Source: JANLQX01 sp031418775 (GTDB lineage Bacteria > Actinomycetota > Acidimicrobiia > Acidimicrobiales > JANYDT01). From it: a stretch of 64,000 nt of DNA. Position numbers and translations under genes: made by a program. This document shows, in pieces, positions 8,318-16,816 of the stretch. A model generated the notes under the pieces. The model did no database searches. It worked only from the letters and a program-made list of their open reading frames with translations, and was not told the DNA's origin. Numbering within the stretch: position 1 is the stretch's first letter; the number at the start of each line of letters is the position of its first letter. The DNA lies in assembly GCA_031418775.1 (NCBI GenBank), contig JANOJN010000219.1:1-64000 (forward strand), read 5' to 3'.

Positions 8318-9484
8318 GTTGCGATCGACGTCGGCAACGAGACCCGAACCACCCACATGCCAGGTTCGAGCGGGCCGACATCGAGCTTGCCCCCGCATAT
8401 GGTGACGCGCTCTCGCATACCGGCAAGTCCGATCCCGTCAACGAACCGCTCATTTCCCGGAGGAGACCCAGGACGGATTCACCACGGTGATTTGGAGATG
8501 TTCCCGCGACCAGCCGAGGGTGAGGCGAACCGATCCAGCGACGCCGTGACGTCTCGCGTTTGTCAGGCATTCCTGGGCAATCCGAAAGGCAGTTAGGGAG
8601 TGTCCTGCGGACATCTCCCGAGGTGCTCCGACGACCTCGAGCTCGACGTCCTGGCCGGACTGGCGGCATTCCTCGATCAAGCGCGGAAGGTGGTCGATCG
8701 TCGGCTGCGAGGTTGATGGCGCCAGCACACCCGCCGGTCGGAGCGCACCCAACATCTCGCGGAGCTCGGTCATGGCCTGCCGGGCGCTGGCTTCGATCGC
8801 TTTCACGTCATCGATCTCAACCCGCTGCCCGTGTTCGATCCGGCGTCGGAGTACCTGAGCCTGGATGGACACGACGTTCATCGTGTGCGCAGTGATGTCG
8901 TGCAGTTCGCGTGCGACTCGCAGACGTTCCGGGAGCGTCGCCTGCTGCATGTCGATGCTGTGTGATTCGGCGAGCGCAGTGGCGAATCCCACTGCGCGCG
9001 TCTCACGTTCAACCGCCCGCCGCACCACCGCGCCGAGCGCCCACGGTGCCGCGATGAACACGACCGGAAAGACGATCTGTTGAGGGAAGGCGAACGGCCC
9101 CGGTGCCGTGACGTTCATCGACATCAGTCCGAGTGCGCCCGCGGCCATGTAGGGCAGGTGTCGGTGCCGACCAAAACGGCCGGCGCCGAAGCTGGCGGCG
9201 AGAACAAGGACCAAGAATGGGTCGTCCGAGCTCGTGCCCCCTGCCCAACTCGCGACGAGCGGCGCGATGAGCGAGGCCACGAGCGGCACGACCGGCGCAG
9301 TGCGAATGAGCGCGAACGATGCCAGCGCAGCGAGCGCTACGGAGTCCACCACGATTGGTCGTCGCGCTTGTTGCGCAGAAGCACCAATCCACGTGGCGAG
9401 CGCCACTGCTGCTGCAGCTGTCATCCCGAACGCGATCCGATGGTTCGTTCTGATGCGGGCGAGGGAGGGAATGGCAAGCGTCAC
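8314..9484 (-). pseudogene. HisKA_3 sensor histidine kinase, frameshifted near its C-terminus
   Basis: The N-terminal half has about five membrane segments (for example IAFGMTAAAAVALATWIGAS), followed by the HisKA_3 dimerisation box RVARELHDITAHTMNVV with the phospho-acceptor His, and an ATPase domain with QECLTNARRHG. The frame hits a stop at 8450 just after VVNPSWVSSGK; removing one base from the run at 8453-8455 restores GIGLAGMRERV (the G box) and ends at 8314, where TGA overlaps the regulator ATG (ATGA). That overlap proves the intended frame. GTG 9484 is my start choice; ATG 9670 is an alternative. Family normal, product truncated as written. Confidence 0.75.
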
Positions 9485-9698
9485 GTGAACCCACTGTCGG
9501 AAGATTCTCTCGAACCTCAGTATGGCTCTCTCGTCCCTCCACGTCCTCCGCCCAGGGGATGAGGGGCGTGTACCCGGCCTCCCCCCAACGTTGGAGATCG
9601 AAACGAACCGAACCCTCCCTCGCTCCGATGCGAAATCGACAGCGGCACTCAGATACTCAAACCGTCCCATTCCAGCAGCCTGAGCACGGAGAGCCAAC

Positions 9699-10244
9699 AT
9701 GAGCAACGCCACAGCGATTGAGGAACTGCCTCCGGTCGACGCGCTCGACGGGGTCGCCAAGGCAGCGGCGATCCTTGCCGCCACTTGCGCGATAGGCCTT
9801 GCGCTCTACCACGCGCTGTCGACCAGCAAGCCGGCGGCGGACTACGAGACTCTTGCCGGGAACGCCCGCGAAGTCGCGTTCTTCGCGTACCTCGTGGGTT
9901 CCATCGCTGCCCTTTACTTTGCTCGACATCTCCAATTCGCGGCGACTCGACCGGCTCGATCGATCTGCGTTGGCTACGCGCTCGTCGCGTTCGGTGTCGC
10001 GGCCGGATTCGTGCTGCGCGACGATCCCGACTGGTTTGTGGTGGTGGGTATTCCAGGGAATCTGCTCGCGGTCGTTGGATGGATAGCGCTGGGATTCACG
10101 AGCACCAAACGCCACCTGCTTCCTCGTTGGGCAGCAGTCCTCGGCGCCGTCGGGGGAGTGTTCGCCGTGCTGTTTGCGGAGTTCGGGTCAGGCGTGCTGA
10201 TCGGCAGCTTCTGGCTGTACCTGGCGTTCCGCCGCGAGCCGTGA
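9699..10244 (+). CDS. small multi-pass membrane protein
   Basis: 181 residues with about five hydrophobic helices (AAAILAATCAIGLALYHAL; VAFFAYLVGSIAALYFA; ICVGYALVAFGVAAGFVL; FVVVGIPGNLLAVVGWIALG; LGAVGGVFAVLFAEFGSG). It resembles small actinobacterial integral membrane proteins of unknown role (DUF4386-like), without a catalytic motif. GGAGAGCC precedes ATG 9699. It is divergent from the two-component system and convergent with the GntR gene, whose stop is 12 bp away. No function is proposed. Confidence 0.75.
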   Translation: MSNATAIEELPPVDALDGVAKAAAILAATCAIGLALYHALSTSKPAADYETLAGNAREVAFFAYLVGSIAALYFARHLQFAATRPARSICVGYALVAFGVAAGFVLRDDPDWFVVVGIPGNLLAVVGWIALGFTSTKRHLLPRWAAVLGAVGGVFAVLFAEFGSGVLIGSFWLYLAFRREP

Positions 10245-10255
10245 CGCGCCGAGGA

Positions 10256-10930
10256 TCAGCGCGGTGTCGTTGGCGTGGTGCTGAGCACCGCCCGGAGGGC
10301 GGTCAGCGTCCGGGTGAAGTGGCGGCGCAACTCCGCCGCGGCACCTGCGGCGTCGCCGGCTACCGCCAGATCCTTCAGCGTGCGGTGGACCTCGGCGGTG
10401 TTGTAGCCGCGGGGTCGCTCGGGCAGGCCGACGGTCACGAGGAGGCCGGCCCGATCGGACAGCTGGGTGGCGAGGCGCATCAGCCACGCTGAATCGCAGG
10501 CGGACACCAGGGCGCGATGGAAGGCGGCGTGGGTGCTCGGCGGGGCGACAGGTGTGGTGGTCAACGCGTTCCACGTTGACTCGACGCGCTGGCGGTAATC
10601 GTTGTCGCCGACCGCCACCGCTCGCTCGAGCGCCATTGGTTCGAGGATCAGCCGGAGCTCGTAGATCTCGTTGGCTTCGTGGAGGTCGACCTCGGCCACG
10701 CGGGCCGATCCGTGCGACTGGAGGACGACGAGGCCCTCGGACGCCAGCTTGCGCAGTGCTTCACGAAGGGGTGTGGCCGAAAGGCCGAGCTGTTCGGCCA
10801 ACGTCGAGATCACGAGGGCGTCGCCGGGGCCGAAGTCGCCCCGCATGATCGACTCACGCAGCCGCTGGTCGGCCCACTCGGTCAGGGTGGGTGGTTCTCC
10901 GCCGGCGAGGGATCGACCACCTGTCATCAT
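10256..10930 (-). CDS. GntR-family regulator, FadR/FCD type
   Basis: 224 residues. Residues ~12-75 form the GntR winged helix (LRESIMRGDFGPGDALVIST; LGLSATPLREALRKLASEG), followed by an FCD ligand-binding domain (EIYELRLILEPMALERAV; STHAAFHRALVSACD; HRTLKDLAVAGDAAGAAAEL). FCD regulators bind carboxylic-acid effectors and usually repress a neighbouring catabolic operon. It is divergent from the aromatic-degradation operon at 11007, and the 76-bp gap holds a perfect 12-bp palindrome. ATG ATG at 10930/10927 leaves the exact start open. Confidence 0.9.
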   Translation of the reverse strand: MMTGGRSLAGGEPPTLTEWADQRLRESIMRGDFGPGDALVISTLAEQLGLSATPLREALRKLASEGLVVLQSHGSARVAEVDLHEANEIYELRLILEPMALERAVAVGDNDYRQRVESTWNALTTTPVAPPSTHAAFHRALVSACDSAWLMRLATQLSDRAGLLVTVGLPERPRGYNTAEVHRTLKDLAVAGDAAGAAAELRRHFTRTLTALRAVLSTTPTTPR

Positions 10931-10968
10931 CCCCAGTGTCGCACAGTCCCGATTGTCCTGTAGCATGT

Positions 10969-10980
10969 ATCCTATAGGAT
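10969..10980. promoter_or_regulatory. ATCCTATAGGAT palindrome, putative GntR operator
   Basis: Perfect 12-bp palindrome midway between the divergent GntR gene (start 10930) and the FAH gene (start 11007). Its size and AT-rich core fit the operators of FadR-subfamily regulators. It probably blocks both promoters when the regulator is effector-free. Confidence 0.7.
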
Positions 10981-11006
10981 CGGCGTCGACCTGGAGGTCG
11001 TGGGAT

Positions 11007-11873
11007 ATGGGGTTTCGTCTTGCCAACATCGCCGGCCGCGCCGTACTGGTGTCCGGAGACGGCTATTTCGATCTGCACGAAGTCAGCTCCGGGTCCCTCA
11101 GCGCCGACCCGATGAAGGCCATCGCCCATCCGACTCGGCTGGCATCGCTCACGAGCGAGTTGGCGGCAAAGACGCCGACGGGCCTGGTGTCCGAGGCGAC
11201 CCTCGGACCGCCCGTGCTGCGGCCGCAGAAGTCGTTCGCCGTCGGCCTGAACTTCCAGGCCCACGCCGACGAGGGCGGAATGGACGTGCCGGCAGCGCCG
11301 TTGGTGTTCACGAAGTTCCCCTCGTGCCTGGTCGGTCCGACCGCCGACATCGAGCTGCGCAGCGATTTCTGCGACTATGAGGGCGAACTCGTGGTGGTCA
11401 TCGGCACGGGCGGCAAAGACATCCCTCGAGAGCAGGCATGGGACCACGTCGTCGGCGTGACCGTCGGCCAGGACATCTCCGACCGCGTGGCGCAGTTCGC
11501 GGCGAAGCCACCGCACTTCGATCTGGCCAAGTCGTTCGACACCTTCGGTCCGATCGGTCCGGTCCTGGCGTCCGTCGACGAACTCGCCGACCGCAATGAC
11601 CTCCGCATCGTCACCGCTGTCAACGGCGAAGTTCGACAGAACGACACCACTGCGAACCTGATCTTCGACGTTCCGACCTTGATCAGCTACCTCTCGCGCA
11701 TCACCACCTTGGTCACCGGCGACATCATCTTCACCGGTACCCCCGAGGGTATAGGTGCGGCGAAGGGGATCTTCCTCAAGGACGGCGACGTCATCACCAC
11801 CACCATCGACGGCATCGGCACCATGACCAACCGTTGTGTCCGTGTCACCAACTACCAAGGAGAAGACAGCTGA
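11007..11873 (+). CDS. fumarylacetoacetate hydrolase (FAH) family protein
   Basis: 288 residues. VGLNFQAHADE near residue 78, the metal-ligand strand FCDYEGELVVVIG near 124, VTVGQDISDR near 153 and FTGTPEGIGAA near 249 are FAH-superfamily signatures. These Mg-dependent enzymes cleave or isomerise acylpyruvates and hydroxydienoates at the end of aromatic ring-cleavage pathways. CTGGAGG precedes ATG 11007. It is the first gene of a tight plus-strand operon with dioxygenase, SDR and hydroxylase, which points to hydrolysis of the ring-fission product. The substrate is not determined. Confidence 0.9.
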   Translation: MGFRLANIAGRAVLVSGDGYFDLHEVSSGSLSADPMKAIAHPTRLASLTSELAAKTPTGLVSEATLGPPVLRPQKSFAVGLNFQAHADEGGMDVPAAPLVFTKFPSCLVGPTADIELRSDFCDYEGELVVVIGTGGKDIPREQAWDHVVGVTVGQDISDRVAQFAAKPPHFDLAKSFDTFGPIGPVLASVDELADRNDLRIVTAVNGEVRQNDTTANLIFDVPTLISYLSRITTLVTGDIIFTGTPEGIGAAKGIFLKDGDVITTTIDGIGTMTNRCVRVTNYQGEDS

Positions 11874-12826
11874 TGGCGCTGAACGGTTTGCTCGACATCG
11901 AGCTGAGCGTGCCCAACCCGAGCGAACTGCGTGAGTTCTGGCTACGTCGTGGCATGACGGCGACTTCCGACGGCGTCCTCGGCACCGCTGATCGGCCGGT
12001 GCAACTGCGGATCGCCGAAGGTAGTTACCGCCACATGTCCGAACTGCACATGAGCTGCGAGTCCGAGCAGGACCTCGCCGATATCGCCGAACGCATCGGA
12101 ACGATGGGCGTCGAGTCGTCGATCACCGACACCAGGCTCACGTGCATCGATCCGGTCTTCCGGCACCGCGTCGTCATCGACGTCACGAGCCCGCATCCGT
12201 TGACGCCGACACAACGACGAGCCTGGAATCACGCGGGCGAACAGGAACGTCTCAACGCCCGCGCCGATGCGGCGGTCGAAGCTTCGCCGAGGCCGCCCCG
12301 ACGGTTGGGCCACTTCGTGCTCGGCACGCCGCACTTCAAGGAGGCCACCGCCTTCTTCTTCGACGGTCTCGGCTTCAAGGTGTCGGACCAGATCCTGAAC
12401 GGGGTCGCCACCTTCGGTCGCATCGAGCAGGACCACCACAACCTGCTCATCCAACCCGGCCCCACTTCGTACATCAACCACTACGCGATCGAGATGGACG
12501 ACATCGATGCGATCGGTAAGGCGGGTCAGGCCGTGGTCACCGAACGCGACGACGCGAATGTGGTTGGTGTAGGCCGCCACTTCCTCGGTTCCAATGTGTT
12601 CTGGTATCTCACCGACCCGTCCGGCACGATGTTCGAGTTCTTTTCCGACATCGACCAGATCGTGGACGACGAAGCGTGGGAACGCGACCACTGCCGCCGC
12701 GACTGGGCCGGTTCCGATGGGCCCGCTCCGGTATCGGTGTGGGGCCCCAAGGAGCCGGAGACGTTCTTCAACCCGGCTGACCTCCCGGTCATCGGCGCCG
12801 CCCGCGAAGCCCTCGGTCTGGACTGA
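11873..12826 (+). CDS. extradiol ring-cleavage dioxygenase, two-VOC-domain type
   Basis: 317 residues with two VOC modules. The second carries the Fe(II) triad His147 (LGHFVLG), His203 (INHYAIEMDD) and Glu255 (MFEFFSD), in the order of type I extradiol dioxygenases such as BphC or 2,3-dihydroxyphenylpropionate enzymes. The family opens catechol-type rings next to the hydroxyls using O2. ATG 11873 shares its A with the TGA of the FAH gene, so translation is coupled. The hydroxylase three genes on would make its catechol. The aromatic substrate is unknown. Confidence 0.9.
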   Translation: MALNGLLDIELSVPNPSELREFWLRRGMTATSDGVLGTADRPVQLRIAEGSYRHMSELHMSCESEQDLADIAERIGTMGVESSITDTRLTCIDPVFRHRVVIDVTSPHPLTPTQRRAWNHAGEQERLNARADAAVEASPRPPRRLGHFVLGTPHFKEATAFFFDGLGFKVSDQILNGVATFGRIEQDHHNLLIQPGPTSYINHYAIEMDDIDAIGKAGQAVVTERDDANVVGVGRHFLGSNVFWYLTDPSGTMFEFFSDIDQIVDDEAWERDHCRRDWAGSDGPAPVSVWGPKEPETFFNPADLPVIGAAREALGLD

Positions 12827-12833
12827 AACGGCC

Positions 12834-13613
12834 ATGGACCTCGGAATCCGCGGCCGCTCGGCGATCCTCCTGGCGTCGAGCCGCGGGCTCGGTCGCGCGT
12901 GTGCCGAGAGCCTGGCGCGCGAGGGCGTGCGCGTCGTGATCAACGGTCGAACCGAGTCGGACGTGCTGCGCACCTGCGACGAACTCCACGAGGCCCACGG
13001 CATCACTGCTACCCCTGTGGTGGGCGATGCGACACGCACCGAGGTCCACGACGCTCTGCTCGCTGCGTGTCCCGAGCCGGACATCGTGCTGCTCAATGGC
13101 GAGGGCCCGCCGCCCACCGCCTTCGGTGACATCGATGCCGACAAATGGGCTGACACTCTGCAGCGGACCATGGTGTCCCCCCTGCTGTTCGTGCAGCGAG
13201 TCATCGTGGGTATGCAGCAGCGCCGCTTCGGCCGCATCGTCGCCGTGTCCTCGGCGATGGTGAAGTCGCCGAACCCGCTCATGAGCATGTCGCACGGTCC
13301 TCGCCTTGGCCTCACGGGAGTGCTCAAGGGTCTGTCGAAGTCAGCGGTCGCCCACAACGTAACGATCAACACGCTGCTGCCGGAGCGATTCGACACCGGC
13401 CGTCAGCAGCAGATGGCGCAGTTGGCGATGAATTTCCGCGGCATCACCTACGACGAAGCACGCGCCGAGCAGATCGCTTCGATCAAAGCCGGAAGGCTCG
13501 GTCGGCCCGAGGAGTTCGGCGACACCTTCGCCTTCCTCTGCTCGGCCCAAGCCGGCTACCTGAGCGGGCAGAGCATCCAGCTCGACGGCGGCAGCTACGA
13601 GGGCGTGTTCTAG
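12834..13613 (+). CDS. SDR-family oxidoreductase without the usual Tyr
   Basis: 259 residues with a Rossmann fold: the cofactor loop is ILLASSRGLGRACAE (normally TGxxxGIG), LLNGEG replaces NNAG, and GGSYEGVF ends the protein. The catalytic YxxxK is not there; the corresponding region reads SMSHGPRLGLTGVLKGLS, with His/Arg where Tyr is expected. This matches the divergent SDR branch annotated as 3-oxoacyl-ACP reductase-like, whose members have S...N..R...K instead of S-Y-K. It lies 7 bp after the dioxygenase gene. It may oxidise a diol or an intermediate of the pathway, or have another role. Confidence 0.85.
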   Translation: MDLGIRGRSAILLASSRGLGRACAESLAREGVRVVINGRTESDVLRTCDELHEAHGITATPVVGDATRTEVHDALLAACPEPDIVLLNGEGPPPTAFGDIDADKWADTLQRTMVSPLLFVQRVIVGMQQRRFGRIVAVSSAMVKSPNPLMSMSHGPRLGLTGVLKGLSKSAVAHNVTINTLLPERFDTGRQQQMAQLAMNFRGITYDEARAEQIASIKAGRLGRPEEFGDTFAFLCSAQAGYLSGQSIQLDGGSYEGVF

Positions 13614-15287
13614 ATGACCGGACTCGCCCCCGACGTCGACGTGGTCGATGTCGACGATGTCGATGTGGTCATCGTCGGCGGCGGGCCCACCGGCCTGACC
13701 GCCGCTCATCTCTGCCGCGAGGTCGGCCTATCGGCGATCGTGCTCGAACAGCGGGAGGGGCCGCAGCGTTCTCCCGCCGCGCATGCAATCAACGCTCGAA
13801 CCTTCGAGATCTGGCGCCAGGCCGCTGTGGATATGGCGCCGGTCCTCGCCGCGGCGCTCTCGCCCGACGAGGCCGGCCTCGTTCATTGGGTGACGAAGCT
13901 GGGTGGCGAGGTGATCGGCACGCTTCCCTACGAGCGCCAAAGCGACGAGATGCTGGCGATCACGCCCACGCCGTTGCGCAACCTGAGCCAGCATCGGCTG
14001 GAGCCGCTGCTGCTCACGCCCGAACTCGATGTGCGCTATTCCCACCGATGGCTCAGCGCGACCGAGACGGCAACCGGTGTGTCGGTGGAAGCCCTAGGCC
14101 CTGACGGACCTCGGCGCGTGAACGCCAAGTACCTCTTGGGCGCTGACGGTGCAGCCAGCTCGGTGCGCCGTTCGCTCGGCATCGAGATGATCGGGCCTCG
14201 TTCACTGCAGTCGTTCGTGATGGTGCATCTCGCCGCCGACTTCCGGCCGCTCGTCGGACCTGCACCGGGTGTTCTCTACTTCGTGGTCGACCCGGCCAGT
14301 GGCGGCACGTTCATCTCCCACGGTCGCGACCGCGAGTGGGTTTATATGCACGCATGGGATCCGGTGGCGCAGCCGGGCGAGGCGCTCACCGTTGAGCACT
14401 GCACCGCGTTGGTGCGCGCCGCGATCGCAGACTGGGATGCACCGTTCGACGTGTTGTCCGTCGGCACGTGGCACATGAGCGCGCAGATCGCCGATCGCTA
14501 CCGCCGTGGTCGAACCCTTCTTGTTGGCGATGCTGCGCATCGATTTCCGCCCACCGGTGGACTCGGTCTCAACACCGGCGTCGCCGATGTCCACAATCTG
14601 CTCTGGAAGCTCGCCGCCGTCGAAGCCGGTTGGCTCGACCTGTCGTCGCTCGACACCTACGAGTCCGAACGCAAGCCCGTCGCGCGTTTCAACTGCGACC
14701 AGTCCATGCACAACGCCTTCAAGCTGATCGAGATCCCCATGGCGCTCGGCGTCACCGCCGACGTTGCCGAATCCACAGCGGCGATGCACTCGATCCTTGC
14801 CGACCCCGTCGGCCGCGCGGGCGTGGAAGCGGCGATCGCCAACCAGGCCATCCACTTCGACCTGCTCGGCCTGCAATTGGGTCACTCGTACTCCGGCCCG
14901 CTGGTGATCGACGACGGAAGCGATGTAATCGTGCTCGCCGAACCCGCCCGCGACTACGTTCCCTCCACCCGGCCGGGGGGCCGCCTGCCCCACGCATGGC
15001 TGCCCGACGGCCGGTCGACGCTCGACCTCGTCGACATCTGCGTCCCGACGATCCTCGTGCGGGAAGGTGCACCGCCCGGCGAGATCGGCCAACCGTGCGT
15101 CATCGTGCCCTGCGCGGCCGTGGTGTGGGGCAACACGTTCGGTCTCGACGGTGACCAGTGCCTCATCGTGCGACCCGACCAGCACGTCGCCTACCGCGGC
15201 CCGATCAGCGGCTCGGCCGCCGCGTTCGCCGCGCTGTTCGGCGTCCGTTCGGTCGGGTCCGTTTCCCGGCACGACGTCACACTGTGA
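13614..15287 (+). CDS. FAD-dependent aromatic hydroxylase (PheA/TfdB/MhpA type)
   Basis: 557 residues. VVIVGGGPTGLTAAHL near residue 19 is the FAD dinucleotide loop and LLVGDAAHRFPPTGGLGLN near 303 the second FAD motif of class A flavoprotein monooxygenases; the C-terminal ~170 residues form the thioredoxin-like domain of the PheA/MhpA subgroup. These enzymes insert one oxygen into a phenol using NAD(P)H and O2, giving a catechol for the dioxygenase in the same operon. The ATG follows the SDR stop without a gap. The N-terminus is encoded by an imperfect GTCGAY repeat (13630-13672) giving an Asp/Val run before the FAD loop. Confidence 0.9.
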   Translation: MTGLAPDVDVVDVDDVDVVIVGGGPTGLTAAHLCREVGLSAIVLEQREGPQRSPAAHAINARTFEIWRQAAVDMAPVLAAALSPDEAGLVHWVTKLGGEVIGTLPYERQSDEMLAITPTPLRNLSQHRLEPLLLTPELDVRYSHRWLSATETATGVSVEALGPDGPRRVNAKYLLGADGAASSVRRSLGIEMIGPRSLQSFVMVHLAADFRPLVGPAPGVLYFVVDPASGGTFISHGRDREWVYMHAWDPVAQPGEALTVEHCTALVRAAIADWDAPFDVLSVGTWHMSAQIADRYRRGRTLLVGDAAHRFPPTGGLGLNTGVADVHNLLWKLAAVEAGWLDLSSLDTYESERKPVARFNCDQSMHNAFKLIEIPMALGVTADVAESTAAMHSILADPVGRAGVEAAIANQAIHFDLLGLQLGHSYSGPLVIDDGSDVIVLAEPARDYVPSTRPGGRLPHAWLPDGRSTLDLVDICVPTILVREGAPPGEIGQPCVIVPCAAVVWGNTFGLDGDQCLIVRPDQHVAYRGPISGSAAAFAALFGVRSVGSVSRHDVTL

Positions 15288-15412
15288 CGCCTGGGGTCAC
15301 GCCAAAGGGATAGTCGGCGGACACCCGGTCGGCGTGCCATTGGCGTTCGCTCGCTCTGCTGTCTTTTCGAGTGTTGGGTGGTCGGGGCGAGCGCAGCGAG
15401 TGGCTGCGCGTC

Positions 15413-15817
15413 TCAGACGCGCGTGATGGCGAAGGCCGGGATCACCCGGGGCGCCGCCGAGGTGATGTAGCCGCCGAACTGCGGCATGATCTCGGCCTGC
15501 GCGTTGAGCGCGGCTGCAGCGTCGTCGGCCGGGAGCTCGGTGACGCGTGCGGTGAAGGTCTCCGTCGTGTACTCGACGGTGATCTCCGGGTTGGCGAGGA
15601 GGTTGAAGTACCAGTCGGGGTGTTTCGGCGATCCGGCCGCTGACGCGAACACGACCATGTGGTCGGCCTGCGGGAGGGCGACGAGCGGGATCTCCCGAAC
15701 GGCTCCGCTCTTTGCTCCGACGGTGTGCAGGATGACCAGTGGCGCGTCGCCGAACTGCGCGACCTTTCCACCGTTTGCCCGAAACTCGGTGATGACCTGG
15801 GTGTTCCAATCGCTCAT
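15413..15817 (-). CDS. deazaflavin (F420)-dependent nitroreductase family protein
   Basis: 134 residues. The strand LVILHTVGAKSGAVREIPLV near residue 27 and HPDWYFNLLANPEITVE near 65 are signatures of the DDN/DUF385 split-barrel family, which binds F420H2 and reduces quinones, nitro-compounds or other acceptors. F420 use is typical of actinobacteria and supports the taxonomic call. ATG 15817 gives the usual family length. The gene stands alone between the aromatic operon (convergent) and a HAD gene ending 64 bp upstream. The acceptor is unknown. Confidence 0.88.
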   Translation of the reverse strand: MSDWNTQVITEFRANGGKVAQFGDAPLVILHTVGAKSGAVREIPLVALPQADHMVVFASAAGSPKHPDWYFNLLANPEITVEYTTETFTARVTELPADDAAAALNAQAEIMPQFGGYITSAAPRVIPAFAITRV

Positions 15818-15881
15818 GTCGTCCAGGGTAGGGCCCAGTTCCGACCCGGTCGCCACGATGGGTTGACTCCGGCGGCGGGCG

Positions 15882-16604
15882 TCATCCGAGCACGGCGTCG
15901 GCGAAGGCCACGAGCGAGGGGTAGCGGAGCCCGACCTCGATCTGCACCGGTGGCGTGGCCCCGGTTCCGATTCGAGCGTGGCGTCGGTCGATCCACACCG
16001 ACGGAAGACCGAGTTCCCGGGCCGGCCCGTGGTCGTGGAACAGCGACTGCGCGACGTGGACGACCTCATCGCGGGCGACACCGATGTCGGGCAGCTGGGC
16101 GAACATGGAGTGGAAGTGATCGAGCGTTGGCTTGTAGGCGCCGACGTCCTCGGCGGTGACGATCAGGTCGAAGTCGACCCCGAGCCGGAGGTTGCTGCGA
16201 GCGAATGATGCCCGGTCGACGTTCGACACGATGATGAGCCGGAAACGTTCCTTCAGTCGCCGCAGTGCCACGGCGGTGTCGGCGAAGGCGGGCCACGCAC
16301 CGACACTGGCGCCGAACGCCTCACACTCAAGTGACGATGCCGTGTGGCCGAGTTCGTCGGCCATCCGGCGCAAACACTCGGCGAGTACCTCGGGGTAGGG
16401 CGTCGTCGGCATCTCGGCCTCGACGCGATGTTCGTTGGCGCTGAAGAGCGTGAGGAGTTCCTCAGTGGACAGATCAATGCCGCGCCACGCGCCCCAGGGC
16501 TGGAGCGCGTTGACGATCCCGGTCTCCCAGTCGATCAAGGTGCCGTAGCAGTCGAAGCTCAAGGCCCGACACTCGTTGAAGATGAAATGGCGTTCGTCGG
16601 TCAT
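15882..16604 (-). CDS. haloacid dehalogenase type II-like HAD hydrolase
   Basis: 240 residues. Motif I LSFDCYGTLIDWETG has the Asp nucleophile near residue 18; IIVSNVDR near 124 supplies motif II Ser, and KPTLDHFHSMF near 150 the motif III Lys. The pattern fits 2-haloacid dehalogenase-like or phosphatase HADs. AGAGGA before ATG 16604 supports the start. The 212-bp region upstream has three copies of a 12-bp motif that may be its operator. Substrate unknown; dehalogenation and phosphatase activity cannot be separated from sequence. Confidence 0.85.
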   Translation of the reverse strand: MTDERHFIFNECRALSFDCYGTLIDWETGIVNALQPWGAWRGIDLSTEELLTLFSANEHRVEAEMPTTPYPEVLAECLRRMADELGHTASSLECEAFGASVGAWPAFADTAVALRRLKERFRLIIVSNVDRASFARSNLRLGVDFDLIVTAEDVGAYKPTLDHFHSMFAQLPDIGVARDEVVHVAQSLFHDHGPARELGLPSVWIDRRHARIGTGATPPVQIEVGLRYPSLVAFADAVLG

Positions 16605-16683
16605 GACGTCCTCTTGCTCGGTGCGCTCGATGTCGCTGGCGGATGCCTTGCACCGCCGGCCGTCTCGGACACCCGGCACGATT

Positions 16684-16788
16684 CACGCGCACCTCTCGCG
16701 ATTTGACGCACAGATCGGTCGGAATCGGCGCTGCCCGGAAGCCTGTTCCGGCTGAGGTGCGCGTGGATTTTGGCGAGGTGCGCGTGGA
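16684..16788. repeat. three copies of GAGGTGCGCGTG upstream of the HAD gene
   Basis: Exact copies lie at 16754-16765 and 16775-16786 (direct, 21 bp apart, with GA following both) and inverted at 16684-16695 (CACGCGCACCTC). They occupy the gap between the thiolase stop (16817) and the HAD start (16604), where the HAD promoter must be, so they look like a regulator-binding cluster. Confidence 0.6.
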
Positions 16789-16816
16789 AACGTGCGCGCC
16801 CCTGACGGGTGTGGGA

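Noticed and set aside
8450..8460. Programmed frameshift in the histidine kinase
   Set aside because: The A-run is only three bases, without a heptamer slip site, and the regulator is frameshifted too; decay or sequence error is more likely.
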